DNA of 64,000 nucleotides from Achromobacter aloeverae (GCF_004121055.1 NZ_PYAL01000001.1:1054001-1118000); one strand, 5' to 3'. Positions 54,421 to 63,807 are shown, counted from the first letter of the stretch. Notes: generated by a model from the sequence alone, not told the origin. Translations and numbers: made by a program.

Positions 54421-57400
54421 TGTTGCTCCTTGTCGTCGGTGGAAGGCCGGCCCGGCGCCGCCATGGGCGGAATCGGCGGACCGTCGGCGGCGACTTCGCC
54501 GCGCGCCCGCCGCTCGGCCTGCTCGGCCTCGAAGGCGCGGGCCTCGGCGCCCAGCAGGCGCGGCTTGGTCTTGAAGAAGCCCAGCACCACCACGAAGAAT
54601 GTCGGTACGAAGATCACCGCGAAAGGCGTGGCCGCCAGCATGCCGCCCAACACGCCCAGGCCCACCGCGCGCTGGCTGGCCGCGCCCGCGCCGGTGGCGA
54701 TGGCCAGCGGGATCACCCCCAGGATGAAGGCCAGCGAGGTCATCAGGATGGGGCGGAAGCGCAGCCTTGCCGCGTCCACCGCCGCCTCCATGAGGCCCCT
54801 GCCGCGGGCATATTCGTCCTTGGCGAATTCCACGATCAGGATGGCGTTCTTGGCCGCCAGCCCGATCACCGTCACCATGCCCACCTGGAAATACACGTCG
54901 TTGGACATGCCCAGGGCGCTCACCAGCCCGACCGCGCCCAGCATGCCCAGCGGCACGACCAGCATGACGGACAAGGGGATCGCCCAGCTTTCATACAGGG
55001 CGGCCAGCACCAGGAAGACCACCAGCAGCGACAGCCCCATCAGGATGGGCGCCTGGTTGCCCGCCTGGCGTTCCTGGTAGGACAGCCCGTTCCATTCGTA
55101 GCCGAAGCCCTGCGGCAGCTGGTCCATCAGCCTTTCCATCTCCGTCATGGCCTCGCCGGTGGTGTGGCCCGGCTGCGCGTCGCCGCTGATGCGGATCGAT
55201 TCGTAGCTGTTGTAGCGGACGATCTGCACCGGCCCCTGCTTCCAGTGGGGCGTGACGAACGTCGACAGGGGGACCATGCCGCCCTCGGAATTGCGCGCAT
55301 TCAGCTTGAGGATATCGTCCACCTGCATGCGGTACTTGTCGTCGGCCTGCACCCACACATTCTGCATGCGCCCGAAGTTCGGGAACTTGTTGACGAAGGC
55401 GCTGCCCACCGCGGTCGATATCAGGTTCGCGGCCTCGGAGAAGTCCACGCCCAGGGCGGCGGCCTTGTCGCGGTCGATGTCCAGGCTCAGCTGCGCGCCC
55501 GGCCCGAGGCCGGAAATACGCACCTGCGACAGGATGGGACTCTTCATCGCCAGGCCCATCAACTGCGCGGTAGCCTGGCCCAGCGCCTCGGTGCCGGCAT
55601 TGGCGCGGTCCTGCAGGCGGAAGTCGAAGCCCGTGGCATTGCCCAGCTCGGAGATCGCCGGCGGCACGACCGTGAAGACCATGGCGTCGTGTATGCCCAT
55701 CAGCAACTTGTTCAAGGCCCGGAAGGAAAGCGCCTGGGCCGAATTCGCAGGGCCCTTGCGCTGGTCGAAATCCTTCAGCGTGGTGAACGCGATGGCCGCG
55801 TTCAGGCCGTTGCCGTTGAAGCTGAAGCCCTGCACCGCGATGATGTTCTGCACCTGCGGCTGCGCCATGAAGTACTTCTCGACCTGTTCCAGCACCTCCA
55901 CCGCGCGGTTGGCGCTGGACCCGGTGGGCAGCTCGACGTTGCTGATGACGTAGCCCTGGTCCTCTTCCGGCAGGAAGGAGGACGGCAGGCGCGCATACAA
56001 CCAGCCCAGTCCGAGCACCAGCACCAGGTAGATCACCATCATGCGGCCGCCCTTGTGCAGGATGCGCGACACCCAGTTCTGGTAGGCGGTGGTGGTGGCG
56101 TCGAAGCGGCGGTTGAACCAGCCGAAGAAGCCCCGCTTCTCATGGTGGTGATCCGCCGGCACCGGCTTGAGTATGGTGGAGCACAGCGCGGGCGTGAAGG
56201 TCAGCGCCAGCAATGCCGAGAAGAAGATGGATACGGCCATCGCCACCGAGAACTGGCGATAGATCACGCCCACCGACCCGCCCATGAAAGCCAGGGGCAG
56301 GAACACGCTGACCAGCACCAGCGTAATGCCGGTGATGGCGCCCGTGATCTGCGGCATGGCGCGCGATGTCGCCTCCTTGGGGCCCAGGCCCTCCGTGGCC
56401 ATGATGCGCTCGACGTTCTCCACCACCACGATGGCATCGTCCACCAGGATGCCGATGGCAAGCACCATGGCGAACATGGTCAGCACGTTGATGGAAAAGC
56501 CCAGCGCCAGCATCACCGCGAAGGCGCCCATCATCGCCACCGGCACCACCAGGGCGGGAATCAGCGTATAGCGCACGTTCTGCAGGAACAGGAACATCAC
56601 AAGGAAGACCAGCACCATGGCCTCCAGCAGCGTGTGGACCACGTCGATGATGGACACCTTGACGTAAGGCGCGGTGTCGTACGGGATGTCGTACTTGATC
56701 GTCGCGGGGAAGTAGCGGGACAGCTGCTCCATCTGGGTGCGCACGCCCTGGGCGGTCGCCAGCGCGTTGGCATCGGGCGACAGGATGATGGCGAAGGCGG
56801 CGGTCGGCTTGCCGTTCAGGCGCGCGCCGAAGAAGTAGTTGTCGGCGCCGATCTCCACGCGCGCGACGTCGCGTACGCGCACCACCGACCCGTCGCTGTT
56901 GGCCCGCAGCACCAGGTTGCCGAAACCTTCCACCGTCGCCAGCTGGCCATTGGCCACCACCGTCGCGGTGGTGCGCTGGCTCTCGGGATTGGGCGGGCCG
57001 CCCAGGTTGCCGCCGGAAATCAACACGTTCTGCGCCGCGATGGCCTGGTTGACTTCGGCCATGCTCAGGTTGAAGCCCACCAGCTTCTGCGGATCGACCC
57101 AGATGCGCATGGCGCGCGGCGCCGCGAACAACTGGAACTGGCCGACGCCCGGCACGCGCGAAACAGGGTTCTTGATGTTGCGCGTGACGTAGTCGGCCAG
57201 CGCGGTCTGGTCCATCGAGCCGTCGGTGGACGACAGCGTGACGATCATCAGGAAGCCCGTGCTGGTCTGCTGGAACTGCAGGCCTTGCTGCGTCACCGCT
57301 GCCGGCAGCTGGGCGGTGACGTTGGCGACGCGATTCTGCACGTCCACCTGCGCCAGGTCGGGATCGCGCCCGGGTGCGAAGGTGGCGGTGATGGTGGACT

Positions 57401-57659
57401 GGCCGTTGGAATCGCTGACCGATTCGTAGTACAGCAGGCCCTTGGCGCCGTTGAGCTGGTCCTCGATCAGGCTGGTGACGGAATCAGCCACTTCCTTGGC
57501 CGAGGCGCCCGGATAGGTGGCGGTGATTTCGATGGCCGGCGGCGCGACGTTCGGATACTGGGAGATCGGCATATTGGGGATGGCCAATATGCCCGCCAGC
57601 AGGATGAACAAGGCGACGACCCAGGCGAAAATCGGTCTATCGATAAAAAATTGCGGCAT
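54417..57659 (-). CDS. RND multidrug efflux pump inner-membrane protein, AcrB/MexB-like
   Basis: A 1080-residue RND transporter with twelve membrane helices. MPQFFIDRPIFAWVVALFILLAGILAIPNMPISQYP is the standard HAE1 start. The proton-relay Asp pair sits in GILVDDAIVVVENVERI, and the periplasmic porter repeats (TYPGASAKEVADSVTSLIEDQLNGAKGLLYYESVS and its copy) are present. A 30-residue charged C-terminal extension (EAEQAERRARGEVAADGPP...) is longer than in AcrB. The ATG at 57659 has AGGA upstream; the open frame further upstream encodes only an Asn-Asp-Gln-Pro repeat and is not counted. Confidence 0.96.
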   Translation of the reverse strand: MPQFFIDRPIFAWVVALFILLAGILAIPNMPISQYPNVAPPAIEITATYPGASAKEVADSVTSLIEDQLNGAKGLLYYESVSDSNGQSTITATFAPGRDPDLAQVDVQNRVANVTAQLPAAVTQQGLQFQQTSTGFLMIVTLSSTDGSMDQTALADYVTRNIKNPVSRVPGVGQFQLFAAPRAMRIWVDPQKLVGFNLSMAEVNQAIAAQNVLISGGNLGGPPNPESQRTTATVVANGQLATVEGFGNLVLRANSDGSVVRVRDVARVEIGADNYFFGARLNGKPTAAFAIILSPDANALATAQGVRTQMEQLSRYFPATIKYDIPYDTAPYVKVSIIDVVHTLLEAMVLVFLVMFLFLQNVRYTLIPALVVPVAMMGAFAVMLALGFSINVLTMFAMVLAIGILVDDAIVVVENVERIMATEGLGPKEATSRAMPQITGAITGITLVLVSVFLPLAFMGGSVGVIYRQFSVAMAVSIFFSALLALTFTPALCSTILKPVPADHHHEKRGFFGWFNRRFDATTTAYQNWVSRILHKGGRMMVIYLVLVLGLGWLYARLPSSFLPEEDQGYVISNVELPTGSSANRAVEVLEQVEKYFMAQPQVQNIIAVQGFSFNGNGLNAAIAFTTLKDFDQRKGPANSAQALSFRALNKLLMGIHDAMVFTVVPPAISELGNATGFDFRLQDRANAGTEALGQATAQLMGLAMKSPILSQVRISGLGPGAQLSLDIDRDKAAALGVDFSEAANLISTAVGSAFVNKFPNFGRMQNVWVQADDKYRMQVDDILKLNARNSEGGMVPLSTFVTPHWKQGPVQIVRYNSYESIRISGDAQPGHTTGEAMTEMERLMDQLPQGFGYEWNGLSYQERQAGNQAPILMGLSLLVVFLVLAALYESWAIPLSVMLVVPLGMLGAVGLVSALGMSNDVYFQVGMVTVIGLAAKNAILIVEFAKDEYARGRGLMEAAVDAARLRFRPILMTSLAFILGVIPLAIATGAGAASQRAVGLGVLGGMLAATPFAVIFVPTFFVVVLGFFKTKPRLLGAEARAFEAEQAERRARGEVAADGPPIPPMAAPGRPSTDDKEQQ

Positions 57660-57700
57660 GTGTAGGTGTCCTGGGGACGGTGCTGACCGTTTTTGGAGCT

Positions 57701-57748
57701 GATCATCGGGTTGATCATTGGGCTGATCGTTGGCTTGATCATTGGCTT
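57701..57748. repeat. four 12-bp tandem repeats (GATCATTGGCTT type) between efflux genes
   Basis: Units at 57701, 57713, 57725 and 57737 differ by one to four bases; a fifth diverged one follows. The array lies in the 233-bp gap between the membrane-fusion and pump genes, close to the pump's ribosome site, where a change in copy number would alter spacing. Confidence 0.85.
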
Positions 57749-57892
57749 GATCGCCGGGGGCGATCCCGATTTCCTTCCCTGCGGTCTTATGAAGTTCCGG
57801 TCTCTTGAGGTTCCAGTCTTGCTGCGCTTGCGGGGCGGCTGGGGCGGGCAGGCGGGTCGGCGCAAACGTGCGGCCTTCCCTTCCGGCGCGGG

Positions 57893-59149
57893 TCAGGACT
57901 TCTGCGCCGGGGCCCCGCCCTGCCCGCCCGACGCCGGCGCGGCGTCCTTGCCGGCGGCCCCGGCCGGGGCGGGCGCGGCGGGCGCCTGTCCTGCCTGTCC
58001 CGGCGTCCACTGCGAAACCACCACCGGCGCGCCGGGCCGGATTTTCTGGAAGCCTTCCACGATCACGACGTCGCCCGCCTTCAGCCCGCTGCTGACGATC
58101 CAGCGGCCATTGCTGACCCCGGCCGTGGTCACGTTCACCGTGGCGACGACGTCCTTGTTGTCCTTGTCCTTGCGCACCAGCATCAGGCTCTGCAAGCCGT
58201 CGGGTGTCCGCTGCAAGGCCTGTTGCGGCACCAGCAGCGCCTGGTTGTCGATCCCCTGGGCCAGGCGCACGCGCACGTACATGCCGGGCAGCAGGTCATG
58301 CTCCGGATTGGGAAACTCCGCGCGCAGATTGACCTGGCCGGTGCCCGGATCCACCGTGATGCCGGTGAACAGCAGCTTGCCGGCGTGCTTGTACTCGGAC
58401 CCGTCTTCCAGCACGACCTTGGCCTGGGCGGCGTCGTTGCCGATCTTCTGCAACTGGCCGCTGGCCATGGCCTTGCGCAACTGGGCAAGTTCCGTGGTGG
58501 ACTGGGTGAAATCCACATAGATGGGATCGAGCTGCTGCACCAGCGCCATCTGCGTGGCCGCCGACGCCTCGACCAGCGCGCCCTCGGTCACCAGCGGCTT
58601 GCCGATGCGCCCCGCGATGGGCGAGGTCACGTCGGTGTAGCCAAGATTGATGGACGCCGTCTGCAAGCTGGCGCGCGCGGCCGCCACCGCGGCGTCGGCC
58701 TGGCGGTAGCTGGCCACCGCGTTGTCATATTCCTGCTTGCTGACCGCGTTGGCCTTGACCAGGGGCGCGTAGCGGTCCGCCAGGGCCTTGGCGCTATAGA
58801 GATCGGCCTGGGCCTGCTTCAACTGGGCGGCCGCCTGGTCGTAGGCGGCCTTGTAGGGCGCCGGATCGATCTTGAACAGCAGCTGGTTTTCCTTGACGTC
58901 GCCGCCTTGCTCGAAAGCCAGTTTCTGGACGATGCCCGTCACGCGGGCCCGTATCTGCGCATCCCGCACGGCATCGACCCGGCCGGGAAGCTCGGAAACA
59001 GTGGGGGTACGCTCGGGTTGGACGGTCACCACGCCTACCTGCGGCGGCCCGGGATTCAGTTGCGGACGTTCGCCGCAGGCGGCGAGCAGCACGGTCAAAA
59101 CAACACCGGCGCAAGCCGGCTTCCAGACACGCGTAAAGCTGAGACCCAT
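57893..59149 (-). CDS. RND efflux periplasmic adaptor (membrane fusion protein), AcrA/MexA-like
   Basis: A 418-residue lipoprotein adaptor. The lipobox LLAACGERP follows the signal helix. The lipoyl half-motif VELPGRVDAV-like start, the coiled-coil hairpin (AAAQLKQAQADLYSAKALADRYAPLVKANAVSKQEYDNAVASYRQADAAVAAARASL), and IDPAPYKAAYDQ mark the AcrA family; a Pro/Ala/Gly-rich tail of 40 residues ends it. The ATG at 59149 has GAGGG upstream. It is the first gene of the operon MFP-pump-OMF-pdxJ. Hairpins and AT-rich sequence lie upstream, and the nearest regulator is the atypical one at 59404. Confidence 0.95.
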   Translation of the reverse strand: MGLSFTRVWKPACAGVVLTVLLAACGERPQLNPGPPQVGVVTVQPERTPTVSELPGRVDAVRDAQIRARVTGIVQKLAFEQGGDVKENQLLFKIDPAPYKAAYDQAAAQLKQAQADLYSAKALADRYAPLVKANAVSKQEYDNAVASYRQADAAVAAARASLQTASINLGYTDVTSPIAGRIGKPLVTEGALVEASAATQMALVQQLDPIYVDFTQSTTELAQLRKAMASGQLQKIGNDAAQAKVVLEDGSEYKHAGKLLFTGITVDPGTGQVNLRAEFPNPEHDLLPGMYVRVRLAQGIDNQALLVPQQALQRTPDGLQSLMLVRKDKDNKDVVATVNVTTAGVSNGRWIVSSGLKAGDVVIVEGFQKIRPGAPVVVSQWTPGQAGQAPAAPAPAGAAGKDAAPASGGQGGAPAQKS

Positions 59150-59403
59150 GTATCCCTCACGTAAAGACAACCGAGCGAAGAGGATGGTGCTCCCACGCGT
59201 GCGGCAAATGCCGCTTGCCGCCCTGCCTCCCGGCCGCATGTCCGGGCCGAGATCAGGGATCCCGCCCGTTATTTATTAATTGCTACTTATGAATGCGCGG
59301 AAGCTTACATACTTTCCGACGACTGTGGCATGGACTGTAACTCAATTTTTTGTAAGGATACTTTTTCCCCTTGAAGTCTCCACAGCCGCCGCGCGCCAGG
59401 GGG

Positions 59404-60279
59404 TCACCCTTCCTCGTGCGCCACGAGGGTGCCCGCGAAGACATAACCGAGGCGATGCACGGTATGCAGGGGCAGGCGCTCGCCGACCGACAAGACCTTT
59501 TTGCGCAAGCGGCTGATCACGACATTCATGGACCGCAGGTTGGCTTCGGACATGAAGCGGCGCAGGTCCCTGCGTGACAGCTCGCGTTGCGGGCTGGCCA
59601 GCATGCACTTGAAGCAGCTGCGCTCCAGCCCGGTCAGCGGAATGCGGGCGCCGCCGGGCGCCATCAACACCCAGCCCTGGTACATGAGGGTCCAGGGCGT
59701 GACGGCGGGCGCCGGCGCATCGGCCGGCCGCGCCTGCGGCGCCTCGGCGCGCAGGGGCGGAAGAATGCCCGGATAGCGCACCGCGCGCCGTGGCGGCGGC
59801 ACGGCCGCCGGCCGCGCGCCCGTGCCCCGGCCGGCATGGCCCAGCCCCGCACGGCGCGCCTGGGCGCGCAGCAAGGCGGCGAACTCCAGGCCGTCGTATT
59901 CGCGGTCCAGGCACAGGTGAGCGCCCGCGCCCAGCACGCGCACCCGCAAATCGGCGGCCGCGCCGGGCATCTGCACCACCACGCCGGCCGTGTGCTCGGC
60001 TTCCAGGCGCGGCAACAGGGTGTCGGTCAGCAAGCCTTGCGGCGTACCGGCTCCCAGCACGACCAATTGCGCGGGATGGCGATTGAGCCAGCGGAACAGC
60101 GTGTCGGCATCCTGCACGCCATGCACATGAAGGCCGGAGGGGCGAAGCAGATTCAGCATGCGCGTACGGGCCGGGGCCTGCGGCTCATACAGCACGACGG
60201 AAATCGGACGGCAGGCGGTCGGACGGGAGGAGCCGGGACGGGAGGAGATTTCGGGATTGATGGTGTGGCGCGCTTCCAT
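59404..60279 (-). CDS. atypical OmpR-like regulator with a pseudo-receiver
   Basis: A 291-residue protein. Residues 25-150 have the alpha/beta shape of a receiver but not its chemistry: the phospho-acceptor site reads LVVLGAGTP (Gly in place of Asp), the acidic pocket is only LYEP, and the Thr and Lys switches are absent. A Pro/Ala/Arg-rich linker follows, then an OmpR-type winged helix (about 195-285: LTGLERSCFKCMLASPQRELSRRDLRRFM, NVVISRLRKKV and RLGYVF). The protein probably binds DNA without phosphorylation. It sits directly upstream of the RND efflux operon on the same strand, so it may control it. No kinase gene lies nearby. ATG at 60279; the ribosome site is poor. Confidence 0.85.
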   Translation of the reverse strand: MEARHTINPEISSRPGSSRPTACRPISVVLYEPQAPARTRMLNLLRPSGLHVHGVQDADTLFRWLNRHPAQLVVLGAGTPQGLLTDTLLPRLEAEHTAGVVVQMPGAAADLRVRVLGAGAHLCLDREYDGLEFAALLRAQARRAGLGHAGRGTGARPAAVPPPRRAVRYPGILPPLRAEAPQARPADAPAPAVTPWTLMYQGWVLMAPGGARIPLTGLERSCFKCMLASPQRELSRRDLRRFMSEANLRSMNVVISRLRKKVLSVGERLPLHTVHRLGYVFAGTLVAHEEG

Positions 60280-60468
60280 GACATTCCATAAAGGTTCGTA
60301 TCAAGGAAAAAACTACCACCCTCATACCGCTCGTGGAGTACCTCTCCCAAACAATCAGACTGATCCGACAGAAAAATTCATCCCATCCTGGGCTTTGCTT
60401 CTCGCCGAGCCGCCTGTCCCCCGCCCTGCTTACGTATTCATACGCAGCCGCCGACAACGCCGGCCGAT

Positions 60469-61665
60469 TTAGCCGCGGTGTATGTCATGGGTGACGAAGC
60501 CGCTGCCGCCATTCGGACGGTCCAGCACGCCGGGGCGCGCCAGGGTGGCCCGGATATCGGCCAGGCCCGACTGCCAATGCTCGCGCATGGCCTCGGTGCC
60601 GAATTCGTAATCCTTGGAGTGGCGCTCGTAGTTCTTGCTTTGGTAGATCAGGTTGATGACGTTGATGACCGGCGTGCTGGCCGCCTCGCGAATGTGCGCG
60701 AGCTCCGGGGCATTGCGCTGCTTTTCCGGCAGCAAGGACAGCAGGCGCTGCATATCGCGCCGCAACCCCAGGTTCCGTTGCAGCGTATCGGTGACCAGGC
60801 GCGTGCGGCTGGAGTACTGGATGTCCTTCAGGCGCTCCATGACTTTTTCCATGGTGTCCGGCAAGGGACCGCGCGCCGGCCAGAGATCCACCTGCAAGGC
60901 CAGGGTGTCCCACGTAGGGTGCGGCGACAACACGTAATAGAGCGGCGTATTCGACACCACGCCGCCGTCCCAGTAGTACTCGCCGTCGATTTCCACGGCG
61001 GGAAAGCCCGGCGGCAGCGCGCCCGAGGCCATCACGTGGCGGGCGGTCAGGGTGATCTTGTTGCTGTCGAAATACGCGAAGTTGCCCGTTCGCACATTGA
61101 CCGCGCCGAAGCTCGCGCGCACGTCGCCGAGGTTGAGCAGATCGAAATCGACATACGTGTTCAGCGTCTTTTCCAGGGGCGCCGTGTCGTAGTAGCTGGC
61201 GCCGGCCGGCCCATTGCCTTGCGGCCAGAATGGCGGAAACGGCCGTGGCTGGAAAAATCCCGGCTGTCCGTACAGCAGCGCGTACGATGCCGCCAGCCGG
61301 CTGTTCACGTCCGGCGAACCATAGGCGTAGGACCCGCCCGGCGCGCCCTGCATCAGGCCCGCCAGCAGGTCGCCCCACGGCAAGGCGCCGTAGCCGTAGG
61401 GACGGCAGATCGATTCCCAGAAACCACGCAGGCGCTCGACCCGCTCGTCCGGGGGCGAACCCGCGATGATGGCGGCATTGATGGCACCGATGGAGATGCC
61501 GGCTACCCAGTCCGGCTGCAGGCCGCCCTCGTGCATTCCCTGGTAGACGCCCGCCTGGTAGGACCCCAGCGCGCCACCGCCTTGCAACACCAGCGCCACG
61601 GTGTCATAGCCGGACCGGGACTGCTTGCCCCGCCCCTTAGCCCGCCCCTTCGCGTTACCTGCCAT
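60469..61665 (-). CDS. patatin-like phospholipase with C-terminal DUF3734
   Basis: A 398-residue serine lipid hydrolase. The patatin motifs are GGGALGSYQAG (oxyanion hole), GISIG (catalytic Ser nucleophile) and DGGVVSNTP (catalytic Asp); the C-terminal SRTRLVTDTLQRNLGLRRDMQRLLSLLPE region matches the DUF3734 extension. The basic start MAGNAKGRAKGRGKQ suggests a cytoplasmic or membrane-surface protein; no signal peptide. ATG at 61665 chosen over a longer open frame because family similarity starts there. It may hydrolyse membrane phospholipids or polyhydroxybutyrate-related substrates. Confidence 0.92.
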   Translation of the reverse strand: MAGNAKGRAKGRGKQSRSGYDTVALVLQGGGALGSYQAGVYQGMHEGGLQPDWVAGISIGAINAAIIAGSPPDERVERLRGFWESICRPYGYGALPWGDLLAGLMQGAPGGSYAYGSPDVNSRLAASYALLYGQPGFFQPRPFPPFWPQGNGPAGASYYDTAPLEKTLNTYVDFDLLNLGDVRASFGAVNVRTGNFAYFDSNKITLTARHVMASGALPPGFPAVEIDGEYYWDGGVVSNTPLYYVLSPHPTWDTLALQVDLWPARGPLPDTMEKVMERLKDIQYSSRTRLVTDTLQRNLGLRRDMQRLLSLLPEKQRNAPELAHIREAASTPVINVINLIYQSKNYERHSKDYEFGTEAMREHWQSGLADIRATLARPGVLDRPNGGSGFVTHDIHRG

Positions 61666-61770
61666 GTGACTTCCGCCATCGAAAACGATGGCGGGTATTG
61701 TGCCGTTTTTCCGCGGCGCCCGCCGCCGGCGCGCCAGGGCCCCCCGCTCGCGCCGGCGACACCCGGCGCT

Positions 61771-61833
61771 CCGGTGCTGCCGGTGCTGCCGGTGCTGCCG
61801 GTGCTCCCGGTGCTCCTGGTGCTCCCGGTGCCC
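61771..61833. repeat. seven 9-bp tandem repeats (CCGGTGCTG/CCGGTGCTC)
   Basis: Four units with G, C and T variants at the ends and single substitutions run from 61771 to 61833 in the gap between the phospholipase and crotonase genes. Confidence 0.9.
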
Positions 61834-61882
61834 CCGGCGCCAGGGCGCCATGACAATAGCCCGCGCGGAGCGCTACGCCCGC

Positions 61883-62668
61883 TCAGAACTTCGGCGGCCG
61901 CTTTTCGATGAAGGCGGTCACGGCCTCCCGATGTTCCGCCGTCTTGTGCGCAAGGGCCTGGTAGCTGGCCGACAGCTCCAGCAGGGACGCGAGGCTGGCG
62001 TGCTGCCCCTCCCGCAGCAAGCGTTTGGTCATGCGCATGACGGTGCCGGGATTGGCGGCAATCTTGGCGGCCAGCGCCCTTGCGGCCGGCAACAGTTCGT
62101 CCGCCGGCACCGCGCGGCTGATCAGCCCGCAAGCCAGCGCATCGCGCGCATCGATGGCTTCGCCGGTGAAAGCCATTTCGCTGGCCTTGGCCATTCCCAC
62201 CGCGCGCGGCAGGAACCATGCGCCGCCGTCACCCGGAACGATGCCCACCCGCACGAAGCTTTCCGCGAAGGTCGCGGTATCGGCCGCGATGCGGATATCG
62301 CACATGCAAGCCAGGTCCAGGCCCGCGCCGATGGCCGGACCGTTGATGGCGCCGATGACGGGCACGTCCAGCGCATGCAGCGCCAGCGGAATGCGCTGTA
62401 TCCCCTGCCGGTATTCCTCGCAGATGCTTTCCGGCGTCAGCGCCTCGTCGAAGAAGCGCCGCATATCCTTTACGTTGCCGCCGGAACTGAATATCGGCCC
62501 GGCCGCCGTGACGATCAGCACCTTCACGCTCGTGTCCTGGCGTATCTCCGCGCACAGGCGCACGAATTCTTCGACGGCGGTATTGCCGGTCAGCGCATTG
62601 CGCGTCTCCGGCTGGTTCATCGTGGCGATGACGATGCCGCCGTCGCGTTCAATCTGAAGAAATGCCAT
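61883..62668 (-). CDS. enoyl-CoA hydratase/isomerase (crotonase) family protein, PaaG-like
   Basis: A 261-residue crotonase. Oxyanion-hole loops are SSGGNVKDM and GAINGPAIGAGLDLACMCD. The first catalytic Glu of classical enoyl-CoA hydratase is replaced by Phe in FAESFVRVG, as in PaaG-type ring isomerases, and an Asp (VPGDGGAWFLPR) sits near; the second Glu is kept (SEMAF). So it is more likely an isomerase or ring-epoxide enzyme, or an enzyme of branched/aromatic acyl-CoA breakdown, than a plain hydratase. It lies just downstream of the two acyl-CoA dehydrogenase genes and could share their pathway. Confidence 0.87.
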   Translation of the reverse strand: MAFLQIERDGGIVIATMNQPETRNALTGNTAVEEFVRLCAEIRQDTSVKVLIVTAAGPIFSSGGNVKDMRRFFDEALTPESICEEYRQGIQRIPLALHALDVPVIGAINGPAIGAGLDLACMCDIRIAADTATFAESFVRVGIVPGDGGAWFLPRAVGMAKASEMAFTGEAIDARDALACGLISRAVPADELLPAARALAAKIAANPGTVMRMTKRLLREGQHASLASLLELSASYQALAHKTAEHREAVTAFIEKRPPKF

Positions 62669-62688
62669 GTGTGATTCTCCTGTAGCTT

Positions 62689-62758
62689 CTGGTCGGTAGT
62701 TCCTGGTCGGTAGTTCCTGGTCGGTAGGTCCTGGTCGGTAGGTCCTGGTCGGTAGGTC
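62689..62758. repeat. five 14-bp tandem repeats (CTGGTCGGTAGKTC)
   Basis: Five adjacent 14-bp units, the first two ending TTC and the last three GTC, lie just upstream of the crotonase start codon and before the dehydrogenase stop. Copy changes would alter the 5' spacing of the crotonase mRNA. Confidence 0.95.
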
Positions 62759-62786
62759 CCTGTCAGTCCCTGTCAGTAGACCCCGA

Positions 62787-63800
62787 TCAGGCCGCGACGT
62801 CGGTAATACTGCGCACGAGATCGAGGGTCAGTCCTTCGTGCGCGAGCAGGGCCTCCCCGGCGACTTCCTGCCAATACGCTTCGCTGCCCGCGGTCTGGCG
62901 CCAGGCATGCAGCCGACGCGTATAGAGCTGCAAGTCATACTCCTCGGTGAAGCCGATGGCCCCGTGGATGGCATGGCCCAGCTCGCACACCGCCAGCGCC
63001 GCCTCGCTGCAGCGCGCCTTGGCCGTGGCCACGCGCAGGCGGTCCGGCAGCGCGCCCGCGCCGCTGCAACCTAGCTGTGCCGCCATGCGGGCCGCGCACA
63101 CGTGTTCGGCCATCACCGCCAGTTGATGCTGGATGGCCTGGAACTTGCCGATGGGACGACCGAACTGCTGGCGCTCGTTGGCGTATTGCAGCGTGCGCGC
63201 CAGTACGCCGCCCAGGGCGCCGGCCATCTGCGCCGCCACCACGGCCGCTTGCAGCGTCCAGACATCCACGGCCGGCGCCACGTCCACTCGCGGCGCGGCC
63301 TGGCCCGGCCCGGCCGCCCAGGTCATGGCCGCGTCCGGCGGCAAGGCATGCGGCAAGCAGCGCGCGTCCGCCACCGCCAGCAGCCGCCACTGGCCCTCGG
63401 CCTGTGCCAGCACATGCGCCGCCGTGCGGCCGCCGCGCACCAGCGCGCAATGCCAGGCGCCGTCATCCTGCCGCTGCCCGCGCGCCAGCGCGATGCTGCC
63501 GGCCGGCCGCGCCGGTGCCGGCAGCAGCGCCCGCGCGATCATGGTCTCGCCCAACAGCAGGGGCAAGGCGTGCGCGCCGCATTGCTCCAGCACGCCAAAC
63601 ACCTGGCTCAGGCCCAGGCCCGAGCCGCCCTCTTCCTCACTGACCAAGGCGTCAGCCAGGCCGGTGGCCTCCAGTTGCGCCCACACCGCGGCCGCCGCCT
63701 CGCCGCCCGCCTCGATGTCGCGCACCGCCCGCGGCGTGCAGTGGTCCGCCAGCACGTCACGCGCGGCGTCGGCGTACGGATCGCTGTCGTTCATGTTCAT
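62787..63800 (-). CDS. acyl-CoA dehydrogenase (short, possibly one subunit of a heteromeric enzyme)
   Basis: A 337-residue acyl-CoA dehydrogenase, shorter than the usual 380-400. LEATGLADALVSEEEGGSGLGLSQVFGVLEQCG begins the N-domain, ERQQFGRPIGKFQAIQHQLAVMAEHV holds the FAD contacts, and HGAIGFTEEYDLQLYTRRLHAW the C-domain. No clear catalytic Glu is found in the expected GGxGYxxE context; it may be a non-catalytic partner. An acyl-CoA dehydrogenase gene lies 7 bases upstream, so the pair may make a heterotetramer, as known for cholesterol and other side-chain pathways. ATG codons at 63800 and 63794 are both possible. Confidence 0.9.
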   Translation of the reverse strand: MNMNDSDPYADAARDVLADHCTPRAVRDIEAGGEAAAAVWAQLEATGLADALVSEEEGGSGLGLSQVFGVLEQCGAHALPLLLGETMIARALLPAPARPAGSIALARGQRQDDGAWHCALVRGGRTAAHVLAQAEGQWRLLAVADARCLPHALPPDAAMTWAAGPGQAAPRVDVAPAVDVWTLQAAVVAAQMAGALGGVLARTLQYANERQQFGRPIGKFQAIQHQLAVMAEHVCAARMAAQLGCSGAGALPDRLRVATAKARCSEAALAVCELGHAIHGAIGFTEEYDLQLYTRRLHAWRQTAGSEAYWQEVAGEALLAHEGLTLDLVRSITDVAA

Positions 63801-63807
63801 GCCCCCG

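Noticed and set aside
57660-58010. N-terminal extension of the RND pump with an Asn-Asp-Gln-Pro repeat.
   Set aside because: The pump's standard start MPQFFIDRP with its own ribosome site is downstream, and the extension comes from the 12-bp DNA array.
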